Shown here: positions 46,073 to 54,919 of the stretch, in pieces | How the letters are laid out: the number at the start of each line of letters is the position of its first letter | Position numbering within the stretch: the first letter of the stretch is position 1 | Source: Nostoc carneum NIES-2107 | Lineage (GTDB): Bacteria; Cyanobacteriota; Cyanobacteriia; Cyanobacteriales; Nostocaceae | DNA: 64,000 bases | Reading direction: 5' to 3' | NCBI GenBank assembly: GCA_002368155.1 | Contig: AP018180.1 | Span: 620,001 to 684,000, forward strand | Translations under genes and position numbers: made by a program | Notes under the pieces: model-generated | What the model saw: only the letters and a program-made list of their open reading frames with translations | Databases searched by the model: none | Told to the model about the DNA's origin: nothing

Positions 46073-48148
46073 TTACAATCCATTGCCAATTAAAATGAAG
46101 GGTGCCCAATAGTAAGGGTGGCTCAAACCACTACCCGTTGCTATCGGAACATTTTTATTTTTTACCTTAGAGTCTGCATGAATTAATGCAAGTTGTGCTT
46201 GTCTTAGGGCTTCAGTTTTTGTTAGCTTACCTGGGGATAACAAAGTATAAAAAGCGCTCATCAATGCTTGAGTACCGCCGTCATCCACAGACCATAAGGA
46301 AGCAATAGTTGCTCTAGCGCCAGTTTTTTGCATCTGGTAGCCAAACCCTAAAATCTCTTCACCGTTACCTAATTTGCCTCCCAAACCGGTTTCGCAGGCG
46401 CTTAAAACTACCAAATCGACATTAGTTAAAGACCAGTTGGCGACATCTCTCAGGTTCACGCGATCGCCATTGCCAAATAAGATAAATGAATCCTCGGGTT
46501 TACCTACCACAAAGGCTGCATGGGTGGCGAAATGGACAATGGAATAATCATCCATTTGGGGTATAGTTGCTTTGGGACTGAAAGCTTCATCAATCAGTTT
46601 TTGCGTTCCGGGGATCGTCGCTGCTAAACCTTCCACTTCTTGACCAGCAAATGGTAAGCCAGAAAAAGCTAGCCTTTGATTACCCACCTCAACTTGATAG
46701 TTACCCTTAGTAAAAGCGCCAGCTAAAACTCGCAAACTAGATGCTGGTGGAGTATTAAAGTTCGTAAGACTAGCAGCAGTGATGTAATTCACACTGAAGC
46801 GATCCACCAGCCATTGTTTGCCATCATGTAAAGCAGCCAGAGGAATATAGCGTAACTGATCGTCCGGTGCGTACATCAAATTCGTCGCGCCTGAAGTTTT
46901 AATTTCACCTTCTATAGGTTTGATCAGCCAGTTATATAACTGGTTAGCTGTCTTGATGACTGTGTCGTTACGTTCAGGAGTTTGTAGCTGTCGGCGAAAG
47001 GTAGCAATTGTCTGGTTAAGCTGTTCGCGTGTGACGGCAACTTTACGATGAATTGGTACAGATTCTGGGCTAACAACCACTAATTCCAAGCTATCATCCA
47101 AGACCAAAGGATAGATAAGGATTGATTTTTGCGGTAAACGAGCCAAATTATCTCTCAGTTCGTTAATATTTGCCAAATCCAAACTTTGCCGCTTGGCTGT
47201 TACGTTAAGTTGCTCTAGTTGTGTCTTAACTGCTGGACTGGCAATAAAATCGTTAAATTGCGCTAAAAGTTTCTGCTGATCTAATACTAATTGCTCGATC
47301 CGCTGTTTTTGTTCTGGCGATCGCTGTTCGGGTGCAATTTTGCGAAGTTTTGTTAACTCTTTACCCAGTTCTACAGCATTATTCCCAGTTTGCTCTAACT
47401 TTTGTTTAAGTTCTTTTTCTCCTGCGGCAATTTCAATACCTTTAGCAGTGCGTTGATTACCTGGTACATCTTTAAGGAAACCCTCGAGTTCTTCAACTTT
47501 GAGGAGATCCATACTCCGTTGTGCTTCTACTACACGTCCTTGTTTCAGGAGTTTTTCGCCCAAAATCCGATATGTTTGGGCAACAGTAACATTATAGGCA
47601 TCTGGTTGTGGTGCCGAAAGTACTGCAGGATTTAGACGCGCAATTTCACGATTAATTAAACAATGCTTGTAAAAGAAAATTGCTAACTCTGGTTGGTTTT
47701 GAATATCAAATAAGTAACCGATATTACTATAAGTTTTACCCAATTGGACGCGATCGCCAAGTTCTCTATTAATTATTAAAGCTTGCTGATAAGACTGAAG
47801 TGCTTGTGAGTAGTTAGCTTGTTTTTGGTATAACCTGCCAATATTATTTAAGGTGACAGCTTCCCAAAAACGTTCTCCTTTGTCTTGGCTAATCCCTAAA
47901 CCTTTCTCTAATTTCTGTAATGCTTCTTTAAACTGACCTTGCTGCAAGATATTAACAGCCTCTTCATTTAGCAGTTTGATTTCCGATTCTTGCTGATTCT
48001 GCGGTGAAATCTGAGGTGTTGCTGTTGAGCTTTGTTGTGTGCCGACATGGGAATTTACCTGTTTATTATCTAGATTTGTACAACTAGAAACTAGAAAGAC
48101 CAGGATAGAAAAGGCAAAAAAATTGAATCGCTGAAAATAAGACCGCAT
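46073..48148 (-). CDS. TPR-CHAT lipoprotein
   Basis: 691 residues. Lipoprotein signal ending VSSC (Cys23). Three to four TPRs lie at about 57-175 (AVNILQQGQFKEALQKLEKGL, LNNIGRLYQKQANYSQALQSYQQAL, YSNIGYLFDIQNQPELAIFFYKHCL), then a coiled region, and a CHAT domain (about 400-691) with His543 (HFATHAAF) and Cys585 (LSACETGLGG). The dyad and the ASLWSVDD segment argue for an active clan CD-type peptidase facing the periplasm. Its target is unknown. It is the second TPR-CHAT protein in this window and lacks the expanded array of the first. Confidence 0.9.
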   Translation of the reverse strand: MRSYFQRFNFFAFSILVFLVSSCTNLDNKQVNSHVGTQQSSTATPQISPQNQQESEIKLLNEEAVNILQQGQFKEALQKLEKGLGISQDKGERFWEAVTLNNIGRLYQKQANYSQALQSYQQALIINRELGDRVQLGKTYSNIGYLFDIQNQPELAIFFYKHCLINREIARLNPAVLSAPQPDAYNVTVAQTYRILGEKLLKQGRVVEAQRSMDLLKVEELEGFLKDVPGNQRTAKGIEIAAGEKELKQKLEQTGNNAVELGKELTKLRKIAPEQRSPEQKQRIEQLVLDQQKLLAQFNDFIASPAVKTQLEQLNVTAKRQSLDLANINELRDNLARLPQKSILIYPLVLDDSLELVVVSPESVPIHRKVAVTREQLNQTIATFRRQLQTPERNDTVIKTANQLYNWLIKPIEGEIKTSGATNLMYAPDDQLRYIPLAALHDGKQWLVDRFSVNYITAASLTNFNTPPASSLRVLAGAFTKGNYQVEVGNQRLAFSGLPFAGQEVEGLAATIPGTQKLIDEAFSPKATIPQMDDYSIVHFATHAAFVVGKPEDSFILFGNGDRVNLRDVANWSLTNVDLVVLSACETGLGGKLGNGEEILGFGYQMQKTGARATIASLWSVDDGGTQALMSAFYTLLSPGKLTKTEALRQAQLALIHADSKVKNKNVPIATGSGLSHPYYWAPFILIGNGL

Positions 48149-48492
48149 AACAAAACACTCCCGATTTTGGGGAGCGTAGATGCTGAACTTTTAAATTTTA
48201 CACATTTTCCCAGAAATTTATGCTCAAACTTTAGTTCTGACTATTGCCTTTGATTCCATAATCTAAAAGAGTTCGCTGGTGGTAGTCAACTCTAGACTAG
48301 AAACTAGTTCTCATCAGGGTTGAGAGGAAATATACAACAGTACTCACCCTCCAAAAATTGCTCTGATGCTGCAACTTTAGTTCTATCTATTGTTTTTGAT
48401 CCCAAAATAGAAAATAGTTGGCTTGAACAAGTCTTGAATAATTGTGTCAAGCTATTCAATGTGAAAATTTACAGCTATTCAAAAATTGCAAG
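48149..48492. other. Spacer between divergent genes, nothing recognised
   Basis: About 340 bp without repeats I know or strong hairpins; promoters of the CHAT lipoprotein and thioesterase genes must be here. Confidence 0.4.
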
Positions 48493-48993
48493 ATGTCACA
48501 AGCACAATCAAGTCAACCCCAATTACCACCAACTAGTGCCATTGACAGCCCATTAAATCATACATCTGAAAATTGGTTTGCTTATCCTGTAAGAGTCCAA
48601 CCCCATCACACCGATTATGCAGGAGTTGTCTGGCATGGTACATACCTAAATTGGATGGAAGAAGCACGGATAGAATGTTTGCGGTCTATTGGCATTGAAT
48701 ATGTAGATTTAGTAGCTTTAGGCTGCGATTTACCAGTTGTAGAACTTTCCGTGCGCTACCATCGGTCTGTCCAACTAGGTAAAGCAGTATTAGTTAAGAC
48801 ACGCATGGCTGATGTCACAGGTGTGCGAATTAATTGGGATTACGCTATCACTTCTACTGATGGGCAGGAATTATACGCAACTGCTAAAGTAACTTTAGTA
48901 GCATTAGACCGCGAGCGAGGCAAAATCATGCGTCAGCTACCCGCAAGCGTCAAGGATGCATTAGCAAGAGTTTCTGCATTACACAATAACTAA
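48493..48993 (+). CDS. 4HBT hot-dog thioesterase (YbgC/FadM-like)
   Basis: 166 residues from ATG 48493 (the frame is open to 48442). The hot-dog core (about 28-155) begins YPVRVQPHHTDYAGVVWHG, where Asp in HTDYAGVV is the catalytic residue of the 4-hydroxybenzoyl-CoA thioesterase type, followed by YLNWMEEARIECL. It hydrolyses an acyl-CoA or acyl-ACP. It differs from the cyanobacterial DHNA-CoA thioesterase, so a phylloquinone role is not implied. Single gene. Confidence 0.85.
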   Translation: MSQAQSSQPQLPPTSAIDSPLNHTSENWFAYPVRVQPHHTDYAGVVWHGTYLNWMEEARIECLRSIGIEYVDLVALGCDLPVVELSVRYHRSVQLGKAVLVKTRMADVTGVRINWDYAITSTDGQELYATAKVTLVALDRERGKIMRQLPASVKDALARVSALHNN

Positions 48994-49042
48994 CGAAGAA
49001 GGGTGAAGGATGAAAGTTTTGCTACTTCATCCTTCAGACTTT

Positions 49043-49240
49043 TTATTTACCACTACGTATTTGCGAGAGCGTTTGCGGTAAATTAGCGATCATATCCCAA
49101 ATATCTTGGGGAGTAATACCAAAATTTATATTTAATAAGATGAGAATCGCCGCTACAGTCAGTGCAGTCCTGACAGTTGTCTTGACGATTTTCCACAATA
49201 TTGCAAATACGATCCAAGCTAAAATTAGGGTAGGAATCAT
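49043..49240 (-). CDS. Small hydrophobic protein, unknown
   Basis: 65 residues with one or two transmembrane helices (about 3-20 and 25-40) and a short amphipathic end (ITPQDIWDMIANLPQTLSQIRSGK). It looks like a conserved cyanobacterial small membrane protein; I cannot name a family. It is convergent with the thioesterase gene, 50 bp apart. Confidence 0.55.
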   Translation of the reverse strand: MIPTLILAWIVFAILWKIVKTTVRTALTVAAILILLNINFGITPQDIWDMIANLPQTLSQIRSGK

Positions 49241-49562
49241 AAGTATAAATTAACAAATAACCCTCTTAGCCAAGAGAGCCTGAATTTAGAAAGAATAAAT
49301 TTTTTGTGCTAACAATTACGACTGCGAAAGCTAAGTCCTAGCTTTTGATGCGAGAGGTTATGAGATTATACCAGAAAGTTACACAAAAGATTAACGCAAA
49401 GTAATAATTTTTGCAAATTTGTGGAAAATTTCTTTTAAGTCAGGGGGAGATGAGAGGGACAAGGGGAATAACTTTTAACTCCTGACTCAGCACTTTTAAA
49501 TCAGGGGGGAGAAAGAAAATATTCTTTATTGTAAATTGGATAATTTATTTTCTGGAAGTCCA
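49241..49562. other. Spacer, nothing recognised
   Basis: AT-rich. It contains two copies of aatcagggggga/aagtcagggggaga (49437, 49500), a short dispersed repeat. Confidence 0.4.
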
Positions 49563-49970
49563 CTACTCAGAATCATCGTTTCTCCCAAAAAGATTTTTAT
49601 GTGAAAGTTTACTTTTATCAGGTAAGTATTCAGAGCAGTCCTTTGCTTCCTCTGTCATTACGAGAGAAGGATTAACTGCACACTTGAGATAATGGTTATT
49701 TGAATAAAACTTACAATTTTTACAAGGAACTTTTTTTATACCATTAATTATAAAAAATCGCTTATTATCTACAATTGCTTGACTTTTTCGTAACATTAAA
49801 AAGAAAACTATCCAACTGATGAGTAAAGCCAGAGGGGTTAAAGATATAGCAACATCAGGTATATTGAATTGATTGGGTTTAGCTGATTCATACTTAACAT
49901 CGCTCCTGATCGCCCCAGGCAGATTTTCATCTGCTACCAAATTTTTTTGTAGTATTTGCTCAACAGACAT
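49563..49970 (-). CDS. Single-span protein with a Cys-rich cytoplasmic motif
   Basis: 135 residues. One transmembrane helix (about 43-60, ISLTPLALLISWIVFFLML) is followed by a domain with CKNCKFYSNNHYLKCAVNP and DCSEY, giving four cysteines (C-x2-C-x10-C ... C) that could bind a metal. Similar Cys-motif membrane proteins occur in cyanobacteria. Function unknown. Confidence 0.6.
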   Translation of the reverse strand: MSVEQILQKNLVADENLPGAIRSDVKYESAKPNQFNIPDVAISLTPLALLISWIVFFLMLRKSQAIVDNKRFFIINGIKKVPCKNCKFYSNNHYLKCAVNPSLVMTEEAKDCSEYLPDKSKLSHKNLFGRNDDSE

Positions 49971-50759
49971 ATTATTTACCTTTCGTTATAGCTTGACACC
50001 TTGATGGTTGATGCTTATTACCACTACGCAAATTCCAATTTGAAAAGCCTATATTTGAGGTTATGTAGACGCATAGAGACTGAAGGCTAGTTATTAGCTT
50101 TAGCTTTGCGCCCTAGTAATTTTGATTAAATATATTCTTTGCCGACAGTATTAGGTCAGTATATTTTTGGCAAATAATTAAAACCCTATATTAAGAGAAA
50201 TTAATTTTTATAAACCCATTACTGACTTGTCGGAAAATTATATTTGCAAGGCTTCAATTATAGGTTTATCAAAAGAGAAGTCATCGTATATCTGCCAAGA
50301 GTTTTGCTTGTTATTTACAGACATATATCTAAAGGAATATATTAATCATTTCTGGGCATAAACTCAGGTTTATGCTATAATATTGTCGCAAATAAAGAGC
50401 TAAACTATTAGACAAGAAATCGAAAATCATTACATCTGTTCTATACGAAAGAAGGATGATTTATGGTGTGTTAGGCATAAACCTTAACAAACCAAATGCT
50501 TGGGGAGATGTGCATTCAGCTAGTGCTAACAGACTGCTCGTAGTTCAAAAATTAAAAAACAAGTCAAGTTTTAGATTGCAGTTTGTTGATTAAGCCGAAT
50601 ATTAAATAATTATAAATAGATAATTATTGGCTAGAAATTTTTTACCATACAGGCTGAAAGTTAAGTGTGATATTCAATCAAGTAATTCAGTCAAAATATT
50701 AAAGAATTTAGCTAAAAGAAAAAAGCCACAAGTTTGTAAAATTTCAATTTTTAAATATT
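49971..50759. other. Long AT-rich spacer
   Basis: Nearly 790 bp with no supported gene, STRR or clear hairpin. It is among the most AT-rich parts of the window. Confidence 0.45.
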
Positions 50760-51188
50760 ATGAATATAGAATTTTATAGCAGAACTCCTTGGCTACCGTT
50801 AGGCTTACTCTGGTTAGCTTACGCTCTTTTAGGATGGTATCTTGCGGTTCATCACATTATTTGGCTAGTAGGAGGTTTTATTGCGGCTGTGGCTCTAGCT
50901 ATAGCTAGAAAAAGTTTCTCTTGGTTAGAGCGCTTAATTAATTTTGGCTCTCAAACTTTAATTGTGGTTTTATTTTTAAGCCTATCAATTGCTATAGTGG
51001 CAACTTGGTCGCTATTATTTAGCCTTTTTCTCATCCCAGTAGCAACTACACTTTTAGCAGATTTAGAATTGCGGTTTGCTGGTTTTACTAAACTAGATGC
51101 ATTTTTAGTGTTAACCATCTTAGCGGTATTAGGTTTGGCAGTAGGCGAAACTATAGATATTCTACTTTTACCAAGTAGTAGGTTATAG
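50760..51188 (+). CDS. Membrane protein, unknown
   Basis: 142 residues with about four helices (approximately 12-30, 33-47, 61-92 and 110-135). The N-terminus MNIEFYSRTPWLPLGLLW has no cleavable signal. No family recognised. The downstream sequence is the mobile-element nest. Confidence 0.6.
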   Translation: MNIEFYSRTPWLPLGLLWLAYALLGWYLAVHHIIWLVGGFIAAVALAIARKSFSWLERLINFGSQTLIVVLFLSLSIAIVATWSLLFSLFLIPVATTLLADLELRFAGFTKLDAFLVLTILAVLGLAVGETIDILLLPSSRL

Positions 51189-51223
51189 GCGAGAAAAAGA
51201 AGGCTGAAGTGTGAAGGATTAAG

Positions 51224-51258
51224 TATAGGAATCCAATTTGATTTCTGAAAAATCTTAG
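51224..51258. repeat. Solo IS630-type end
   Basis: TATAGGAATCCAATTTGATT from 51224 matches the left end of the IS630 element at 22538 (about 29 of 34 positions over its length). A facing match (tgattcctata) ends at 52993, so the two may be ends of one IS630-derived element now filled with other insertions. Confidence 0.6.
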
Positions 51259-51353
51259 TATAGCGTTTCTCAATCTAGTGAGGTACGTTTTTGAAGCTGA
51301 TTGTTTTGATATAAAAGGTTCGTGTGTACTTCAGTTGCCTGGGAAACGCTATA
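51259..51353. repeat. 95-bp MITE, intact copy
   Basis: Inverted ends TATAGCGTTTC / GAAACGCTATA. The inside matches the interrupted copy at 57307-57518, in inverted orientation, over its whole length (ctagtgaggtac ... tgttttgatataaaaggtt ... tgtgtacttcag). TA at both ends suggests mobilisation by a Tc1/IS630-type transposase. Confidence 0.9.
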
Positions 51354-51354
51354 A

Positions 51355-52803
51355 CCCTCTTCTGTCACTTTCCGGGTATTCTAAATAAAAGGATGAACAG
51401 AAAAAACCCTGAAAGGTAAGTAGGGCAATGGATGTAGAATTACAAATCCTCAAACATTTACGTCGAGATGCTCACCCAACAGTTACGCTCATAGATGAAT
51501 ATTGTGCAGAGTATAAAGACGTATTTAAAGAAGTCAGGAATTATGAGTGCTTCAAATATTTACACATGGGGATAACATCAACTATAAAACGAAAATCGTT
51601 ACCAGAGATAGCAAAGGTAGTGAGCATAAATTCGGCCCAATCATTACACCATTTCTTAGCCAATTCAAATTGGTCAGTCAAGAAATTAAAAGAACGAAGA
51701 TTAAATAAGTTAAAGAAACAATTAGATGGTCGGGCAATTACATTAGTAATAGATGAAACAGGAGATAGGAAAAAAGGTAAAAAGACTGATTATGTAGCTA
51801 GACAATATTTAGGAAGCGTGGGTAAAGTAGATAATGGAATAGTTTCAGTCAATGCTTATGGAGTTTATGCTAATATAACTTTTCCATTAATCGTCAAAAT
51901 ATTTAAACCAAAAGGAACATTAAAAGAGTCAGATAAATATAAAACTAAAATAGAGTTAGCATCAGAGATAATTACAGAATTAATGGAGGCAGGGTTCAAT
52001 ATTGAATTAGTACTAGCTGATAGTTTGTATGGTGAAAGTAGTGAATTTATTAGAAAAGTAGCTGAATATAAATTAGGTTATGTAGTATCAATTAGAAGTA
52101 ATCATGGAGTCTGGTTGCCAGCAGGACAAAGCGTTAGGGCAAATAAGTGGTGTAAATTTGAGAGAACATTTAGTAATCAAAAATCAGAAACAAGATATAT
52201 TAGGGAAATAATTTATGGGAAAAAAAGAGCCATAACTTACTGGGAAATAACTACTGACCCAGAAACCATGCCCGAAAATTCTACCTCCTTTGTGATGACG
52301 AATCTGCAAGGTAATCTCAAGAAAATCTTAGGTGACTTATATGGATTAAGAACCTGGGTTGAATATGGGTTTCGACAGTGTAAACAGGAACTAGGTTGGA
52401 CAGATTACCGTTTTACTAATTTCCAACATATTGAGAGGTGGTGGGAGATTATTTTTTGTGTTTACACATTGATTAGTTTAAATTCTCCAGTCTTCTTAAG
52501 CTTAAATCAATCTCGTAAACTTGAGACTGAGGTACAAGAAAATAGTGAGGTGGATTTTTCCAAGCATCCGCAATGGAACCATGAATCTGGATGGAAGAAT
52601 ACTTTAAATAATCTGCGTCTCATTATCCAACCACTTTTATTATTTTGGTTAATTTATCCCTGGTTAAGTATTTTCCCTAATTCACATTTGTTACTGGGAT
52701 TCAATCATTTAATTGCTGCAATGAATCAATTTAAACCCTGTTATGCTTCTGGATGATTTAGCTTCTTTACTAATTGGTTATTCCGGAAAGTGACAGAAGA
52801 GGG
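51355..52803 (+). mobile_element. IS701-family insertion sequence
   Basis: Ends CCCTCTTCTGTCACTTTCCG (51355) and its inverted match ending 52803 (cggaaagtgacagaagaggg). A 4-bp ATAA is repeated at 51351-51354 and 52804-52807. The element is inserted directly at the right edge of the 95-bp MITE. IS701 was first described in Calothrix and has this kind of end and duplication. Confidence 0.88.
51428..52756 (+). CDS. IS701-family transposase, intact
   Basis: 442 residues from ATG 51428. The DDE-type catalytic residues are Asp in ITLVIDETGDRKKG (about 109), Asp in LVLADSLYGES (about 198) and Glu in WVEYGFRQCKQELGWTDYR (about 313), the IS701/IS4-superfamily pattern. The frame is complete and the ends are present, so the copy may be active. 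Confidence 0.9.
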   Translation: MDVELQILKHLRRDAHPTVTLIDEYCAEYKDVFKEVRNYECFKYLHMGITSTIKRKSLPEIAKVVSINSAQSLHHFLANSNWSVKKLKERRLNKLKKQLDGRAITLVIDETGDRKKGKKTDYVARQYLGSVGKVDNGIVSVNAYGVYANITFPLIVKIFKPKGTLKESDKYKTKIELASEIITELMEAGFNIELVLADSLYGESSEFIRKVAEYKLGYVVSIRSNHGVWLPAGQSVRANKWCKFERTFSNQKSETRYIREIIYGKKRAITYWEITTDPETMPENSTSFVMTNLQGNLKKILGDLYGLRTWVEYGFRQCKQELGWTDYRFTNFQHIERWWEIIFCVYTLISLNSPVFLSLNQSRKLETEVQENSEVDFSKHPQWNHESGWKNTLNNLRLIIQPLLLFWLIYPWLSIFPNSHLLLGFNHLIAAMNQFKPCYASG

Positions 52804-52805
52804 AT

Positions 52806-52993
52806 AATATCAATTCAAATAATGTTTGCGATACATCAATATATTCTAGAGGGCACGGCGTGCCGTGCCCCTACAATCTGTCGCATTCTTTTTTCAAATT
52901 GGTATAAGCCGTAACGCACGAAAAGCTTTGGCATTGATGCGTTACGCGATCGCTAACGCATCCTACGTGACAAAATTAAATGTGATTCCTATA
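52806..52993. repeat. Remnant cluster: ATACCAATT element and GTGCGTTA palindrome
   Basis: 52806-52909 has ends TATCAATTCAAATAATG and its inverted match (tttttcaaattggtata), with a palindrome gggcacggcgtgccgtgccc inside. 52910-52970 has gtaacgcacgaa ... gatgcgttacgcgatcgc palindromic repeats. 52983-52993 tgattcctata is a possible IS630-type right end, partner of 51224. Confidence 0.6.
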
Positions 52994-53049
52994 TAGAGGA
53001 TTATTTTTGTGATTAATTTACTTGCTATTTGCTGAAGATAACTACAGTT

Positions 53050-53580
53050 TTAACCCCGTAAAAATAATTGGGTAATTATGTAGGTATTTCCCTTGCGCCA
53101 CACTCCTACACCTGTTTCTCTAAAGACTGGACGGAGAATATTTTCTCTGTGTCCTGGACTTTTTAGCCAACCATCAACAGCGGGTTGTACAGGCTGAGGA
53201 ATATTTTTGCTTCTAAATAAGTTTTCTCCTACCATCCAATAGGAGATTCCACCAGCGCTGACTCTATCGCTGAGGGTACTACCATCAATTCCGGTGTGGC
53301 TGAAGAAGTTTTTTTCTGCCATTTTATGACTGTAATTGCGGGCTACTTGCGCTAATTTTTCATTATTTTTTAAAGGCTGAAGCCCATTTTTTTGGCGTAC
53401 TTGGTTAATTTGTTGCCGAACTTGTAACTCAATTTCGGCAGTTTGTGGGGTTTGTGCTGGCTGTGGCGGTTGTGGTGGTTTGTTGGATGGGATTTCAATG
53501 TGTGGTAAGGGTGGCAAATACTCGATCGCTTGCTCACATCCTGTTAAACAAAGCGCGATCGCAATCCATCCTGCTCCCAT
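53050..53580 (-). CDS. CAP-domain (SCP/PR1) lipoprotein
   Basis: 176 residues from ATG 53580, which starts a lipoprotein signal MGAGWIAIALCLTGC; the frame is open to 53682, but that would bury the signal. A Pro/Gln-rich linker (about 25-50) leads to a CAP domain (about 55-176): RQQINQVRQKNGLQPL, SHKMAEKNFFSHTG (His), GENLFRSK (Glu), SPGHRENIL (His). Bacterial CAP proteins of this class lie in the envelope; their activity is poorly defined. The mature part is complete. Confidence 0.88.
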   Translation of the reverse strand: MGAGWIAIALCLTGCEQAIEYLPPLPHIEIPSNKPPQPPQPAQTPQTAEIELQVRQQINQVRQKNGLQPLKNNEKLAQVARNYSHKMAEKNFFSHTGIDGSTLSDRVSAGGISYWMVGENLFRSKNIPQPVQPAVDGWLKSPGHRENILRPVFRETGVGVWRKGNTYIITQLFLRG

Positions 53581-53682
53581 TATTTTCGATAAATGGCGTT
53601 GGCGTTGCAATATCCCATTTATCCACCAATGGAACAACGTAGATCTGGCGATCGCACCACTGCGGTATATTTGCTTAGTCAC

Positions 53683-53842
53683 GGAATACTTCTTGCTGCT
53701 TGATTTCCACTTTCACAAACAAATGTAACAAAATTGGGAGGTTGTCATTTGTCATTTGTCATTTGTCGTTTGGTAATGGGTAATGAGTAATGAGTAATTT
53801 TTCCCTATCCCAATGCCCAATGCCCCATGCCCCCTTGCCTCA
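53683..53842. repeat. STRR spacer
   Basis: gtcatttgtcatttgtcatttgtcgttt (53743-53770), taatgagtaatgagtaa (53778-53794) and cccaatgcccaatgccccatgccccc (53810-53835) units. No gene. Confidence 0.8.
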
Positions 53843-54619
53843 TCACCTGATCAACTGGGCGGTGGAGTTGAAAAACTGACGACATAAACCTCTGGTGACT
53901 AACAGGGTTGTGAGTAAGTTCGCAAAAGCAACCATGAATAACAATAAAATTTCGTAGGATACAGCGTCGGGGGGTTGTACGCCACCGAGTAATTGTCCGG
54001 TGGTGATTCCTGGGAGTGCAACCATACCGATGAGCATCATCTGATTTAAAGTAGGCATTAAGGCAGCGCGAATGGCTTCTTTGCGGTAATGGGTAATAGC
54101 TTGCTGAGGAGTTGCGCCTAAGCTGAGGTGAGTTTCTATTTCTAAATGGGAAGAGTTGATGGTATTTACCAGACGTTCGCCTGCGATCGCAGCTGCATTC
54201 ATGGCATTACCTAAAACTACTCCAGCGAGAGGAATTATATACCTCGGTTCGTACCATCTTTCTGGTTGAATAATCAAAAAGATGCTATAAAGCACAGTCA
54301 ATGCTGTACTAACAAAAATTGACCCCCACACCCAAGGCAACACAAGGGGAAGTTTTTGACTGATGCGGTTTCGTGCGACAATCGCCGTAATCGTCAGCAT
54401 GATTACTAGAATTGCCAAAACCGCCCAAACGTTGTTTACAGCAAAGATGAAGTCTAAAACGTACCCCAAGACGAGTAGCTGGAGAATAGTTCTTCCAGTA
54501 GCGAAAACCAAGCTCAACTCTAGCCCTAACTTTTCCCAAGCAGACAAACCAACTGCGATCGCCATCAAGCCAATTGCGATCGCTAAATCGGCTAAATCTA
54601 ATTTGATCAAATCTGGCAT
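53843..54619 (-). CDS. fetB: FetB/YbbM-family (UPF0014) ABC permease-like protein
   Basis: 258 residues with about seven helices. Family segments are GRTILQLLVLGYVLDFIF (about 41-58), IIPLAGVVLGNAMNAAAIAGERL (about 128-150, cytoplasmic coupling region), LSLGATPQQAITHYRKEAIRAALMPTLNQM (about 165-194) and MVALPGITTGQLLGG. In E. coli FetB with ATPase FetA exports iron. No ATPase gene is adjacent here, so its partner must be elsewhere or the system differs. Divergent from the DegT gene. Confidence 0.82.
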   Translation of the reverse strand: MPDLIKLDLADLAIAIGLMAIAVGLSAWEKLGLELSLVFATGRTILQLLVLGYVLDFIFAVNNVWAVLAILVIMLTITAIVARNRISQKLPLVLPWVWGSIFVSTALTVLYSIFLIIQPERWYEPRYIIPLAGVVLGNAMNAAAIAGERLVNTINSSHLEIETHLSLGATPQQAITHYRKEAIRAALMPTLNQMMLIGMVALPGITTGQLLGGVQPPDAVSYEILLLFMVAFANLLTTLLVTRGLCRQFFNSTAQLIR

Positions 54620-54919
54620 TAGTTACCTCCTGGGGGTGGGGACTGGGGATTGGGGACTGGGGACTGGGGATGAGGGATGATGAGGGAACAAGGGCAAATA
54701 AAAAACATCAAACACCCAATTACCAATTACCCATTACCAAACGATAGATGACAAATGACAAATGACAAATAACAAATGACAAACACCAAATGCCCAGTAT
54801 AAACCCTCAATAATAAGTATTTTCAACGACAGTCTGCTGTGATTTTCTCATTGACAATTTAATCAGCAACAATTAGCCGTCGAAGTGCATCTTTTGTATT
54901 TCCAGATTCATAAAAACTC
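54620..54919. repeat. STRR-rich spacer
   Basis: 54640-54675 ggggatt/ggggact heptamers; 54717-54740 attaccaattacccattacc; 54745-54790 acaaatg units. The last 100 bp before the DegT start are AT-rich and presumably its promoter. Confidence 0.8.
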
